NCBI GenBank assembly: GCA_965119215.1
Contig: CBCPKK010000001.1
Location: forward strand, 62,001 to 126,000
DNA: 64,000 nt
Direction: 5' to 3'
From: Buttiauxella sp965119215
GTDB lineage: Bacteria > Pseudomonadota > Gammaproteobacteria > Enterobacterales > Enterobacteriaceae
The notes under the pieces were generated by a model, which was not told where the DNA came from, did not search any database, and saw nothing but the letters and a program-made list of their open reading frames with translations. Shown piece after piece: positions 44,778 to 51,951 of the stretch (the stretch's first letter is position 1; each line of letters begins with the position of its first letter). The position numbers and the translations under genes were made by a program.

Positions 44778-45764
44778 ATGCGTGTAATCAGACTGACAAC
44801 CGCTGTAGCCCTGGTGCTGGCAAGTGCGCATGCCGCGGCCGTAGATAAGCTAAAACTGCAACTCGACTGGATGCCGAACGGCGGCGATAAAGCGTTTGTT
44901 TTTGTTGGCGTACAAGAAGGGTTTTATGCCGCGGAAGGGCTGGATATCACTATTTTGCCTGGCCGTGGCAGTAGCGACACGCTGACGAAAATTGCCTCGG
45001 GTGCGGCTGATATTGGTACGGGCGGGATTGCCTCATTAATGATGGCACAGGCCGAAGGCGGTATTCCGGTAAAAGCCATTATGAGCATTTATTCGAAACA
45101 GCCGGATGCGATTTATTCCTGGCAGGGTAGTGGTGTGACCGACATGAAAAGCCTGAAAGGTAAAACGCTGGGCATCCCGACGTTTTCGGCTTCAAACGCA
45201 CTGTTACCAATCATGCTGGAAAACAACGGTGTTGATCCGGATAGCGTGAAACAGATTAAAGCCGACCCAGGCACGCTGGTGCCGATGCTGGCGCAAGGGC
45301 GAGTTGATGGCGTGGTGGTGTGGTCAACCAACCGCCCAAGCATAGAGGCGACATTGACGCAGGTCGGTAAAAAACCACTCGAACTGGCGTGGACAGATTA
45401 CGGCCTCGACGGTTACGGGTTGTCGTTCTTCGCCTCCGAAAAACTCATCAATGAAAAACCGGATGTCGTGGCGCGTTTCCTGCGCGCGGCGAAAAAGTCT
45501 ATCGAGTTTAGCCTTGCACACCCGGACAAAGCCGCCGCTGACCAAAAAGCGATGGTGCCAGAAGCGGATGTCGCAATGTTAGAAGCCGATTTTAAAGTCA
45601 CAAAACCGCTGATAGACAACGAAATTAGCCAGCGTGACGGCCTGGGCCAGTTTGACCCGACGCTGCTGAAACACACCTGGGAATGGGTGGCGAAATCTAT
45701 GAAATATCCGCTCGATAAAGTGAACCCGGAAACTCTGGTTGACCGCAGTTATCTCGCTAAATAA
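44778..45764 (+). CDS. ABC transporter substrate-binding protein, NMT1/THI5-like
   Basis: A 328-residue periplasmic binding protein with a signal peptide ending SAHAAA. It belongs to the NMT1/THI5-like (SsuA/ThiY) group: KLQLDWMPNGGDKAFVFVG with QEGFYAAEGLDITILPGRGS, then GAADIGTGGIASLM. Relatives bind pyrimidine thiamin precursors or related heterocycles, as well as taurine or sulphonates. The LDWMPN start is typical of pyrimidine-precursor binders. ATG 44778 has GAGGAGA upstream. It heads an operon with an ATPase, a permease and a deaminase; the exact ligand is unknown. Confidence 0.85.
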   Translation: MRVIRLTTAVALVLASAHAAAVDKLKLQLDWMPNGGDKAFVFVGVQEGFYAAEGLDITILPGRGSSDTLTKIASGAADIGTGGIASLMMAQAEGGIPVKAIMSIYSKQPDAIYSWQGSGVTDMKSLKGKTLGIPTFSASNALLPIMLENNGVDPDSVKQIKADPGTLVPMLAQGRVDGVVVWSTNRPSIEATLTQVGKKPLELAWTDYGLDGYGLSFFASEKLINEKPDVVARFLRAAKKSIEFSLAHPDKAAADQKAMVPEADVAMLEADFKVTKPLIDNEISQRDGLGQFDPTLLKHTWEWVAKSMKYPLDKVNPETLVDRSYLAK

Positions 45765-45773
45765 GGGAACGCC

Positions 45774-46553
45774 ATGCAGCCTGTTATAGAGCTTAGTCAC
45801 GTTAATCAGACATTTATTTCTGCGGATGGCACCCAGGTTACGGCGCTCGATGAGGTGAATCTGACATTACGCCGCCATGAATTTGTCTCGTTTATTGGCC
45901 CGTCAGGCTGCGGGAAATCAACCATCTTGCGTTTGATTGCCGGGCTGCTCAAACCGAGCAGCGGCACGATTTCCGTGTACGGCAAACCGGTCACTGAACC
46001 GCGTGACGAAATGGGTTTTGTGTTCCAGAAACCGACGCTGCTGCCGTGGCTCAATGTGCTTGATAACATTACTTTTCCGATGAAACACAAATATGGGCGC
46101 GTCGATGCTAAAGACAAAGCGCGCGGCCATGAACTGCTGGAAATGACCGGCCTGACGCAGTTTGCCGGTAAGCGCCCGGCTGAGTTATCCGGCGGCATGC
46201 AGCAGCGTGTTTCCATCGCCCGCTCGTTATTGCATGACCCGGATATTTTGTTAATGGATGAGCCGTTTTCCGCGCTGGATTCCCTGACGCGCGACGAAAT
46301 GAGCTTTGAATTAATGCGTATCTGGAATGAACGCCCGAAAACGGTGCTGTTCGTTACCCACTCGATTCAGGAAGCGCTGCTGTTGTCTGACCGTATTGTG
46401 GTGATGAGCGCACGCCCAGGACGAGTGAGCGAGATTATTGATGTGCCGCTGGCGCGCCCAAGAGATGAGGAAACGCTGAATCATCCACTGTTCCATCAGC
46501 TAACGGCGGAGATCCGCCATAAAGTCTTTAGCCGCCGCAAGGAGCCTGCATGA
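45774..46553 (+). CDS. ABC transporter ATP-binding protein (SsuB/TauB/ThiZ type)
   Basis: A 259-residue ABC ATPase of the nitrate/sulphonate/pyrimidine importer group. It has Walker A GPSGCGKST (about residues 43-51), the Q-loop FVFQKPTLLPW, signature LSGGMQQRVSIARSL, Walker B ILLMDEPFSALD and switch VTHSIQEA. It lies 9 bp after the binding-protein gene and overlaps the permease gene by 4 bp, so the three components form one importer. Confidence 0.93.
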   Translation: MQPVIELSHVNQTFISADGTQVTALDEVNLTLRRHEFVSFIGPSGCGKSTILRLIAGLLKPSSGTISVYGKPVTEPRDEMGFVFQKPTLLPWLNVLDNITFPMKHKYGRVDAKDKARGHELLEMTGLTQFAGKRPAELSGGMQQRVSIARSLLHDPDILLMDEPFSALDSLTRDEMSFELMRIWNERPKTVLFVTHSIQEALLLSDRIVVMSARPGRVSEIIDVPLARPRDEETLNHPLFHQLTAEIRHKVFSRRKEPA

Positions 46554-47308
46554 GAGCGTTTCTGGAAAGGTACATTGCGCTGCTGGCGTTGATTGTGGCG
46601 ATAGCTATATGGGAAGGGGCGTGCAAATTATTCGCCATTCCGGTGTTTATTCTGCCGTCGCCGTCTGCGATTTTCGCCTCGGTCAGCACGTTAGATGCCG
46701 GGCGTTGGTTTACGCATATTATGGCAACGCTGAGCGTGGCGTTGAGCGGTTTTCTGCTGGCGATTGTAATTGCGCTACCGTTGGCCATTGCCATTGTTAG
46801 TTCGAAATTGCTCGCCCGCCTGGTGCTGCCGTGGCTGATTGTGATTCAGTCCACGCCCGTCGTGGCGATTGCGCCCATTATTGTCGTGACGCTCGGCTCC
46901 GGCATGCTGCCGCGCGTGGTGATCACCACACTGATCTCTTTCTTCCCGCTGGTGATTTCCACCGCGACGGGGATGAATGCTGTACCAGCGGAATTAATCG
47001 AACTGTCTAAAACGCTGCGTGCGCCACGTAACCGTGAATATTGGCAAATCCGCATGCCCTATGCAGTGCCGTATATTTTCAGTGCGTTAAAAGTGGCGAT
47101 TACGCTGTCGATAATTGGTGCGGTGGTAGCGGAGTTTGTGGCTGCCGACCAGGGGCTGGGTTACCTGATTTTGTTCAGCACTTCATCGTTCAAAATTCCA
47201 TTGGCTTTCGCCAGCCTGTTCTTGCTGGTGGTGTGCAGTTTGACGCTTTACGGGCTGGTGAGCTGGCTGCAAAAACGCCTGTTCCCGTGGAGCCTCGACG
47301 CGAAATAA
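46550..47308 (+). CDS. ABC transporter permease (SsuC/ThiX type)
   Basis: A 252-residue inner-membrane permease with about six helices and the BPD-transport EAA-type loop around LSKTLRAPRNREYWQIRMPYAVPYI (near residues 149-172), where the ATPase docks. It is of the same type as SsuC/TauC and ThiX. It overlaps the ATPase gene by 4 bp and ends 14 bp before the deaminase gene. Confidence 0.92.
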   Translation: MRAFLERYIALLALIVAIAIWEGACKLFAIPVFILPSPSAIFASVSTLDAGRWFTHIMATLSVALSGFLLAIVIALPLAIAIVSSKLLARLVLPWLIVIQSTPVVAIAPIIVVTLGSGMLPRVVITTLISFFPLVISTATGMNAVPAELIELSKTLRAPRNREYWQIRMPYAVPYIFSALKVAITLSIIGAVVAEFVAADQGLGYLILFSTSSFKIPLAFASLFLLVVCSLTLYGLVSWLQKRLFPWSLDAK

Positions 47309-47322
47309 GGAAGGAGATAAAT

Positions 47323-47823
47323 ATGTCTGTAAAACGTGGAGCAACGCCGAGCAAAGAACAGATCCTGCGACACTTGCGCCGCTCAAATGCGGTGGCAGAA
47401 AGGGCGATTGCGCTTGGGCATCACCCTTTTGGTGCGCTGCTGGTGGCACCGGATAACGAAACCGTATTGCTCGAGCAATGCAACATCGACACGGTTAACC
47501 ATGCGGAATCAACGCTTGCGCGAATTGCGGCCAGTAATTTCACCGCCGATTATCTCTGGCAATGCACGCTGTATACCGCCGTCGAACCTTGTTGCATGTG
47601 TGCGGGAACGGCCTATTGGGCAAACATCGGGCGGGTGGTGTTTGGTATGTACGAAAGCCAGTTACTGGAAGCGACGGGCAGTCACGAAGAAAATCCGACC
47701 ATGAGCGTGTCGTCGAAATATGTCTTTGAACACTGCCAGAAACCGGTGGAATTGATTGGCCCGGTGCCAGAAATTATTGAAGAAACGCGGGCGATGCAGC
47801 AGGCGTTTTGGTCGACTCGTTGA
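47323..47823 (+). CDS. Nucleoside/nucleobase deaminase, CDA superfamily
   Basis: A 166-residue zinc-dependent deaminase with the signature HAE (NHAESTLARI, about residue 62) and PCxxC (TAVEPCCMCAGTAYW, about residues 86-100), where His and two Cys bind zinc and Glu shuttles protons. It resembles guanine deaminase/TadA-like enzymes. ATG 47323 has AAGGAG upstream. As the last gene of the transporter operon, it probably deaminates the imported heterocycle, for example an aminopyrimidine or purine; this is inference. Confidence 0.88.
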   Translation: MSVKRGATPSKEQILRHLRRSNAVAERAIALGHHPFGALLVAPDNETVLLEQCNIDTVNHAESTLARIAASNFTADYLWQCTLYTAVEPCCMCAGTAYWANIGRVVFGMYESQLLEATGSHEENPTMSVSSKYVFEHCQKPVELIGPVPEIIEETRAMQQAFWSTR

Positions 47824-47830
47824 GTGTATT

Positions 47831-47860
47831 GTAGGCCGGATTTGCATCGGCGAATCCGGC
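47831..47860. repeat. REP-type palindrome
   Basis: GTAGGCCGGATTTGC and CGAATCCGGC form the hairpin of an enterobacterial REP element. It lies in the 48-bp gap between the convergent deaminase and cueP genes. Confidence 0.75.
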
Positions 47861-47871
47861 GTTAAAAACTG

Positions 47872-48429
47872 TTAACCCAGCAGCGGCAACGTGGTTAAAC
47901 ACGTCTGGCTACTTTCATGCGTCGCAATCGGCGCACTGGCTGTTTTGCCCTGATAACGCACTTCAATCGTGCCTTCAATATCACGTGGCAACCAGACACC
48001 AACAAACCCATTGGCGTGGCTGGTCATGCTTTTATTCACTAACACTTTGCCGCTTTTGTCGGTGATTTTCACATCAAACGGCGTACTGGCTAACTCACCA
48101 CGACAACCAGAAAGACTGTGGTTGAAACAAGGGTGGGTTTGCGTCAAATATGGCGCGAACGACAGGTAAAACTTGTCACCCAGCGGATAGCTGAATTGCT
48201 GCGTGCCATCAGAGAGTTTCAATTCGGTGCTGGTGATGCCTGCGTTATAAGGCAAAGGGCGAGCCTGCGGCGAACCGTCGATAGCCTCAACCATCTGTTC
48301 AGTCGTTTTCCCCGCTAAACCATGAGCTGCAAGAAATTCTGCATCTGATTGCGCCGCGAACGCAGTGCCACTCATACCCAGTGCCAGTAAAGCGAAAAGC
48401 GCCTGTTTTTTCATACCTGCTGTCATCAT
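47872..48429 (-). CDS. cueP: Periplasmic copper-binding protein CueP
   Basis: CueP is a periplasmic copper protein that in Salmonella supports copper resistance and supplies copper to superoxide dismutase. The 185-residue product has a signal peptide ending GTAFA, the FLAAHGLAGKTTEQMVEAID block after it, and three conserved cysteines: HPCFNHSLSGCRGEL and SSQTCLTTL. These Cys residues are the known functional ones in the family. The first ATG (48429) has AAAGGAATC upstream; ATG 48414 is an alternative. A CueR-type promoter lies at 48467-48497. Confidence 0.93.
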   Translation of the reverse strand: MMTAGMKKQALFALLALGMSGTAFAAQSDAEFLAAHGLAGKTTEQMVEAIDGSPQARPLPYNAGITSTELKLSDGTQQFSYPLGDKFYLSFAPYLTQTHPCFNHSLSGCRGELASTPFDVKITDKSGKVLVNKSMTSHANGFVGVWLPRDIEGTIEVRYQGKTASAPIATHESSQTCLTTLPLLG

Positions 48430-48466
48430 TGATTCCTTTCTAAAAGAGAGAGTTGAATGACCGCAG

Positions 48467-48497
48467 ACTCTAAACCTTCCCGTAAGGGGAGGGTCAA
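48467..48497 (-). promoter_or_regulatory. CueR-type copper-responsive promoter of cueP
   Basis: On the minus strand TTGACC (-35, 48492-48497) and TAGAGT (-10, 48467-48472) are 19 bp apart, the stretched spacing of MerR-family promoters. The spacer contains the dyad ACCTTCC-N7-GGAGGGT (48474-48494), which differs by one base from the copA operator pattern ACCTTCC-N7-GGAAGGT. It lies about 40 bp before cueP. A related GC-rich repeat occurs at 42261-42284, so chance derivation from that repeat is the main alternative. Confidence 0.65.
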
Positions 48498-48518
48498 AAG
48501 GATATGCAATTCTTTACA

Positions 48519-48540
48519 TGTGGGTTCGTGAATCCCCACA
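48519..48540 (-). terminator. Weak hairpin after mesD
   Basis: TGTGGG and CCCACA pair around a 10-base loop 28 bp after the mesD stop. There is no T-tract, so it may be a weak or rho-dependent end, or a fragment of an intergenic repeat. Confidence 0.35.
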
Positions 48541-48567
48541 AGCAGAACTTCTTTTATAGCTTTTGAC

Positions 48568-49599
48568 CTATTTAGCCAGGAGTTCTTTTCGGACGATTTC
48601 TGCACCTGCACTCAGGGCATCCAGTTTGCCTCTTGCAACTGCGCGAGGTAAAGGGATCATGCCGCAGTTAGTGCAGGGATAGAGCTTGTCGGCGTCGACA
48701 AACTGCAGTGCTTTTCGAAGCGTAGCGGCGACTTCTTCGGGTGTCTCAATGGTATTGGTTGCCACATCAATAGCCCCAACCATCACCTTTTTACCCCGAA
48801 TGAGTTCCAGTAGCTCTATTGGAACATGAGAGTTTTGACATTCCAGTGAAATAATATCGATATTAGATTTTTGCAGCTTTGGAAAAATTTCTTCATATTG
48901 CCGCCACTCTGACCCCAGCGTTTTTTTCCAGTCGGTGTTGGCTTTAATGCCGTAGCCGTAGCAAATATGCACAGCCGTTTCACATTTAAGCCCTTCAATG
49001 GCTCTTTCTAAAGTCGCAATTCCCCAGTCATTCACTTCATCAAAGAACACATTAAATGCGGGTTCATCAAATTGAATAATATCGACGCCCACCGCTTCTA
49101 ATTCTTTGGCTTCTTCATTAAGAATTTTAGCAAATTCCCAGGCGAGTTTTTCGCGGCTTTTATAGTGATTATCATAGAGCGTGTCGATCATCGTCATAGG
49201 CCCTGGCAGAGCCCATTTAATAGGTTGGTCGGTTTGCTGGCGTAAAAATTTGGCATCTTCAACAAAAACGGATTTTTGACGACTCACTGGGCCAACGACT
49301 GTCGGGACACTCGCTTCATAGCGATTACGAATTTTAACGGTTTCACGTTTCTCGAAATCAACGCCGTCGAGGTGCTCAATAAACGTAGTGACAAAATGTT
49401 GCCGCGTTTGCTCGCCATCACTGACAATATCAATACCTGCCTGTTGTTGATCTTCCAGGCATAAACGCAGAGCATCTTGCTTGCCGTCAATTAATTCCTG
49501 ATCCTGCAATTTCCAGGGGGACCAAAGTACCTCAGGCTGCGCAAGCCAGGAGGGTTTAGGCAAACTGCCAGCAGTCGAAGTCGGTAATAATTTTTTCAT
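48568..49599 (-). CDS. mesD: Folate-independent methionine synthase MesD (core MetE)
   Basis: A 343-residue protein that matches only the C-terminal catalytic half of MetE (usual length about 750). The zinc ligands are present: HICYGYG (His211, Cys213), SLEC (Glu253) and YPCTNCG (Cys309 or Cys312). WALPGPMTM near residue 129 and FDEPAF near 178 belong to the homocysteine site. The folate-binding N-terminal half of MetE is missing. A published survey of core-MetE proteins (Price, Deutschbauer and Arkin) named the group that sits beside DUF1852 MesD and reported that it needs the partner MesX and oxygen. That partner is directly upstream, 27 bp away. The methyl donor is unknown. Confidence 0.85.
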   Translation of the reverse strand: MKKLLPTSTAGSLPKPSWLAQPEVLWSPWKLQDQELIDGKQDALRLCLEDQQQAGIDIVSDGEQTRQHFVTTFIEHLDGVDFEKRETVKIRNRYEASVPTVVGPVSRQKSVFVEDAKFLRQQTDQPIKWALPGPMTMIDTLYDNHYKSREKLAWEFAKILNEEAKELEAVGVDIIQFDEPAFNVFFDEVNDWGIATLERAIEGLKCETAVHICYGYGIKANTDWKKTLGSEWRQYEEIFPKLQKSNIDIISLECQNSHVPIELLELIRGKKVMVGAIDVATNTIETPEEVAATLRKALQFVDADKLYPCTNCGMIPLPRAVARGKLDALSAGAEIVRKELLAK

Positions 49600-49626
49600 A
49601 ATGGATGACCTTATATTTTTGGTTAA

Positions 49627-50610
49627 TCAAAGAACGGAATTAGCAGACCATTGTTCAAGAACAGTTCGGTATGGTTTGATGAAGTTTTTCTCAGTAAACT
49701 TCCCTTGCTCAATTGCCAGTTGGCTACGTTCTTCTCGATCATAAACAATTCGGGTTAAAGAATAATCCTGGTAATTCAAGCTGGGTTGATACTGTTTCCC
49801 CGCAGCGGAATTAGCATTGTAAATTTCAGGACGGTAAATTTTTTGGAAAGTCTCCATCGTACTGATGGTACTAATAAGCTCAAGATCGGTGTAATCACTG
49901 AGTAAGTCGCCAGTGAAATAAAATGCCAAAGGTGCAACACTGTTTGCAGGCATGAAATATCGAGCGCGCAATCCCATTTTTGAGAAATATTCATCAGTCA
50001 GGGAGCGTTCATCCTGTTGGTATTCTATGCCCAATACAGGATGTTCATTACCAGTACGGTGGTAGATGTTTTTGCTTGAAACACTTAGGCAGATAACGGG
50101 TGCTTTCTTAAAGGTGGCGTTATAAACATCTGAGTTAACAAAGCGTTTAAATATATCGCCATGTAATTCGCCAAAGTTTTCAGGAAGGCTAAACTCTGGT
50201 TTGTTATTATTGTGCTCTGGGAGTAAAACACTAAAATCAAAATCTCGCACGTAAGAGGAAAAATTATTTCCTAAGATACCTTCAAAGCGTTCATTGGTTT
50301 TTTTATCAACGATATTTGTTTTTAATATTTCAATCACCGGGAAGGTGTCAGCTTTATCTTCAATATTAATATTCAATTGAGCAGTGATGATTTCAATTTC
50401 GACAGAATAGCGATCTCCCTTAGGGTTATCCCAATGTGCCAGCGAATTGAAGCGATTGTCAATCATCGCTAATGTGTTGCGCAAGTTATCCTGGCGTTTC
50501 TCGCCTCTTGCCAAATTAGCAAAGTTGGTCGTAATACGCGTATTTTCAGCAGGGTTATAATTTTCGTCGAAACGAAGGCTCTTAATCGAAAATGTAAAAT
50601 TTTTCTTCAT
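49627..50610 (-). CDS. mesX: DUF1852 protein MesX, partner of MesD
   Basis: A 327-residue protein of the DUF1852 family. It starts MKKNFTFSIKSLRFDENYNPAENTR (first residues, in outline) and contains HRTGNEHPVLGIEYQQDE near residue 190 with conserved His and acidic residues, and RARYFMPANSVAPLAFYF. Genetic work on related bacteria linked this family to MesD-dependent methionine synthesis and suggested an oxygen-requiring role, so a metal-dependent oxygenase-like function is possible. No signal peptide is visible. It forms an operon with mesD; the 239-bp region upstream carries a candidate MetR site. Confidence 0.85.
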   Translation of the reverse strand: MKKNFTFSIKSLRFDENYNPAENTRITTNFANLARGEKRQDNLRNTLAMIDNRFNSLAHWDNPKGDRYSVEIEIITAQLNINIEDKADTFPVIEILKTNIVDKKTNERFEGILGNNFSSYVRDFDFSVLLPEHNNNKPEFSLPENFGELHGDIFKRFVNSDVYNATFKKAPVICLSVSSKNIYHRTGNEHPVLGIEYQQDERSLTDEYFSKMGLRARYFMPANSVAPLAFYFTGDLLSDYTDLELISTISTMETFQKIYRPEIYNANSAAGKQYQPSLNYQDYSLTRIVYDREERSQLAIEQGKFTEKNFIKPYRTVLEQWSANSVL

Positions 50611-50849
50611 TGTAATTTGACATCCTGACTTCTGATATAGAACCTGGTGTTATTGCTTGCTTTTCAGGGCTTCCCAATGTGTTCTTCCGGTTTTTATTTC
50701 AGCCGTCTTCATATTTATAGTGAATAACAGACTGTATTTTATGCCTGAGTCATCGAGTGAGGAAAAGTGATTTAATTTCATTCAACATGAGAGATATTCA
50801 TGATCGGATAACACCATGCTGGGTGTCTTTTCAGAAAATACGTTTGCTT
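50611..50849. other. Spacer upstream of mesX
   Basis: A 239-bp AT-rich stretch between the pseudouridine synthase gene and mesX, with no gene. It holds the candidate MetR dyad at 50786-50802. Confidence 0.4.
50786..50802. promoter_or_regulatory. Candidate MetR site upstream of mesX
   Basis: CATGA and TCATG form a perfect inverted repeat around GAGATAT; within it TGAG-AGATA-TTCA matches the MetR pattern TGAA-N5-TTCA with one mismatch. It lies 176 bp before the mesX start. The rest of the 239-bp spacer is AT-rich, and I do not see a tandem pair of MetJ boxes. Confidence 0.35.
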
Positions 50850-51548
50850 TCAGAAAGGACTGGCATTACGAGCGTTGATCCACTCATCGCTAATGGGATG
50901 AACAAAATCCAATTCGCTGGCGTGCAGCATCAAGCGTGGAGTCTGTTCGGTGCCTGGCAGCAGCAGGCCGCCATACAGGTCGCAGCCCAAAATAGGGTGG
51001 CCCAGTTGCTGGCAGTGGATGCGCAGTTGATGAGTGCGCCCAGTTTCAGGAGTTAGCTGTACCCGCGTCAACGGCAGTACCGTTCCGTCTTTCCGTTCAT
51101 GATAAAAGCGCTCAACGACCCGATAGGCCGAGCGAGCGGGCTTGCCGTTGATTTCACAAATCGACATCAGCGGGAACAGCGCCGGGTCTTTGGCAATCGC
51201 TGCGTTTATCACCCCTTCATCGTTATCCAGGTGTCCGCAGAGCAGTGCGCTGTACATTTTGCTCACTTTGCGCTCGCTGAACTGTCGGCAGAGGGCGGCA
51301 TTGATAGCCTTATTGCGGGCAATCACCATCAAACCGGAAGTGCCGAAATCAAGCCGGTGGATTAGCGTGCAGCCGGGAAATATTTTTACCAGCCTATGAT
51401 GTACCGAATCGAGATTTTGCGGGTTTTTCCCCGAGAGGCTAAGCAGCCCGGTGGGTTTATTGATAAGCACCAGGTGATCGTCCTGATAGAGGATCTCTAT
51501 CTCGTCATGGCACTGTGGGGCAATAAAGTTATCAATAATCGCAGACAT
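50850..51548 (-). CDS. RluA-family pseudouridine synthase
   Basis: A 232-residue RNA-modifying enzyme that isomerises uridine to pseudouridine. The catalytic motif HRLDFGTSG (residues 64-72, nucleophile Asp67) is intact, along with the early INKPTGLLS strand and GRTHQLRIHCQQLGHPI near residue 170 (motif III). There is no N-terminal S4 domain, as in the short RluA/TruC-like enzymes. The RNA target, rRNA or tRNA, cannot be told from this sequence. The gene is the last core-type gene before the island. Confidence 0.9.
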   Translation of the reverse strand: MSAIIDNFIAPQCHDEIEILYQDDHLVLINKPTGLLSLSGKNPQNLDSVHHRLVKIFPGCTLIHRLDFGTSGLMVIARNKAINAALCRQFSERKVSKMYSALLCGHLDNDEGVINAAIAKDPALFPLMSICEINGKPARSAYRVVERFYHERKDGTVLPLTRVQLTPETGRTHQLRIHCQQLGHPILGCDLYGGLLLPGTEQTPRLMLHASELDFVHPISDEWINARNASPF

Positions 51549-51644
51549 CAGGCTACCAGCATGGAAAGTGGAGGCGGATCATAACGAATTTTAAGCCGGC
51601 TGACGAATCGGGGTATTGGCCAGGGATGAGCAAATCACAAAAAC

Positions 51645-51680
51645 AAAAAAGCCCGCTCAGGTAACCCTGAGCGGGCTTTT
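51645..51680 (-). terminator. Terminator downstream of the asn tRNA remnant
   Basis: AGCCCGCTCAGG and CCTGAGCGGGCT form a strong stem with a T-run on the minus strand (and A/T flanks on both). It directly follows the tRNA-Asn 3' remnant in the minus direction, so it is probably the original tRNA gene terminator; it can also serve as a boundary for the pseudouridine synthase promoter region. Confidence 0.85.
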
Positions 51681-51784
51681 AAATTTGGCTCCTCTGACTG
51701 GGATCGCCTTTGCCAGTAGCTGGCTAATAAATAAGCTAAACCTGAAAACTCTTCCTGTCAAGACCACCAGAATGACCACCAATC
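51681..51784. repeat. Attachment-site repeat copy A with asn tRNA 3' end
   Basis: TGGCTCCTCTGACTGG at 51686-51701 is the reverse complement of the last 16 bases of the enterobacterial asn tRNA gene, including CCA; the remaining tRNA body is absent. The following ~80 bp (AAGCTAAACCTG, then GTCAAGACCACCAG, AATGACCACCAATC) recurs imperfectly at 56756-56857. Two GACCACCA words 12 bp apart could be integrase arm sites. I read this as the displaced tRNA 3' end left by an island that integrated in the tRNA gene. Confidence 0.7.
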
Positions 51785-51951
51785 AAAACTGATTAGAGCG
51801 GTCTCGTGCATTTGGTGATCGCTACTATTGTCACATCTATAAGGGCTGTCTGTTCTGTGCCAGAAACGGACACCCAATATGCCGTATTGTAATATTTGAA
51901 TGACGTGATACACAATATTATTTTCAGGTTGTTAAAAATAATTCAATGGAG
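51785..51951. other. Spacer between att repeat and the HEPN/Toprim gene
   Basis: These 167 bp hold no gene. GTCTGTTCTGTGCCAGAAAC at about 51847-51866 forms a loose hairpin with GGAC, of a kind sometimes seen in genomic islands. No terminator is obvious for the gene that ends at 51952. Confidence 0.35.

Noticed and set aside
51686..51701. Complete asn tRNA gene
   Set aside because: Only the last 16 bases are present; the anticodon arm and 5' half are missing on both strands nearby.
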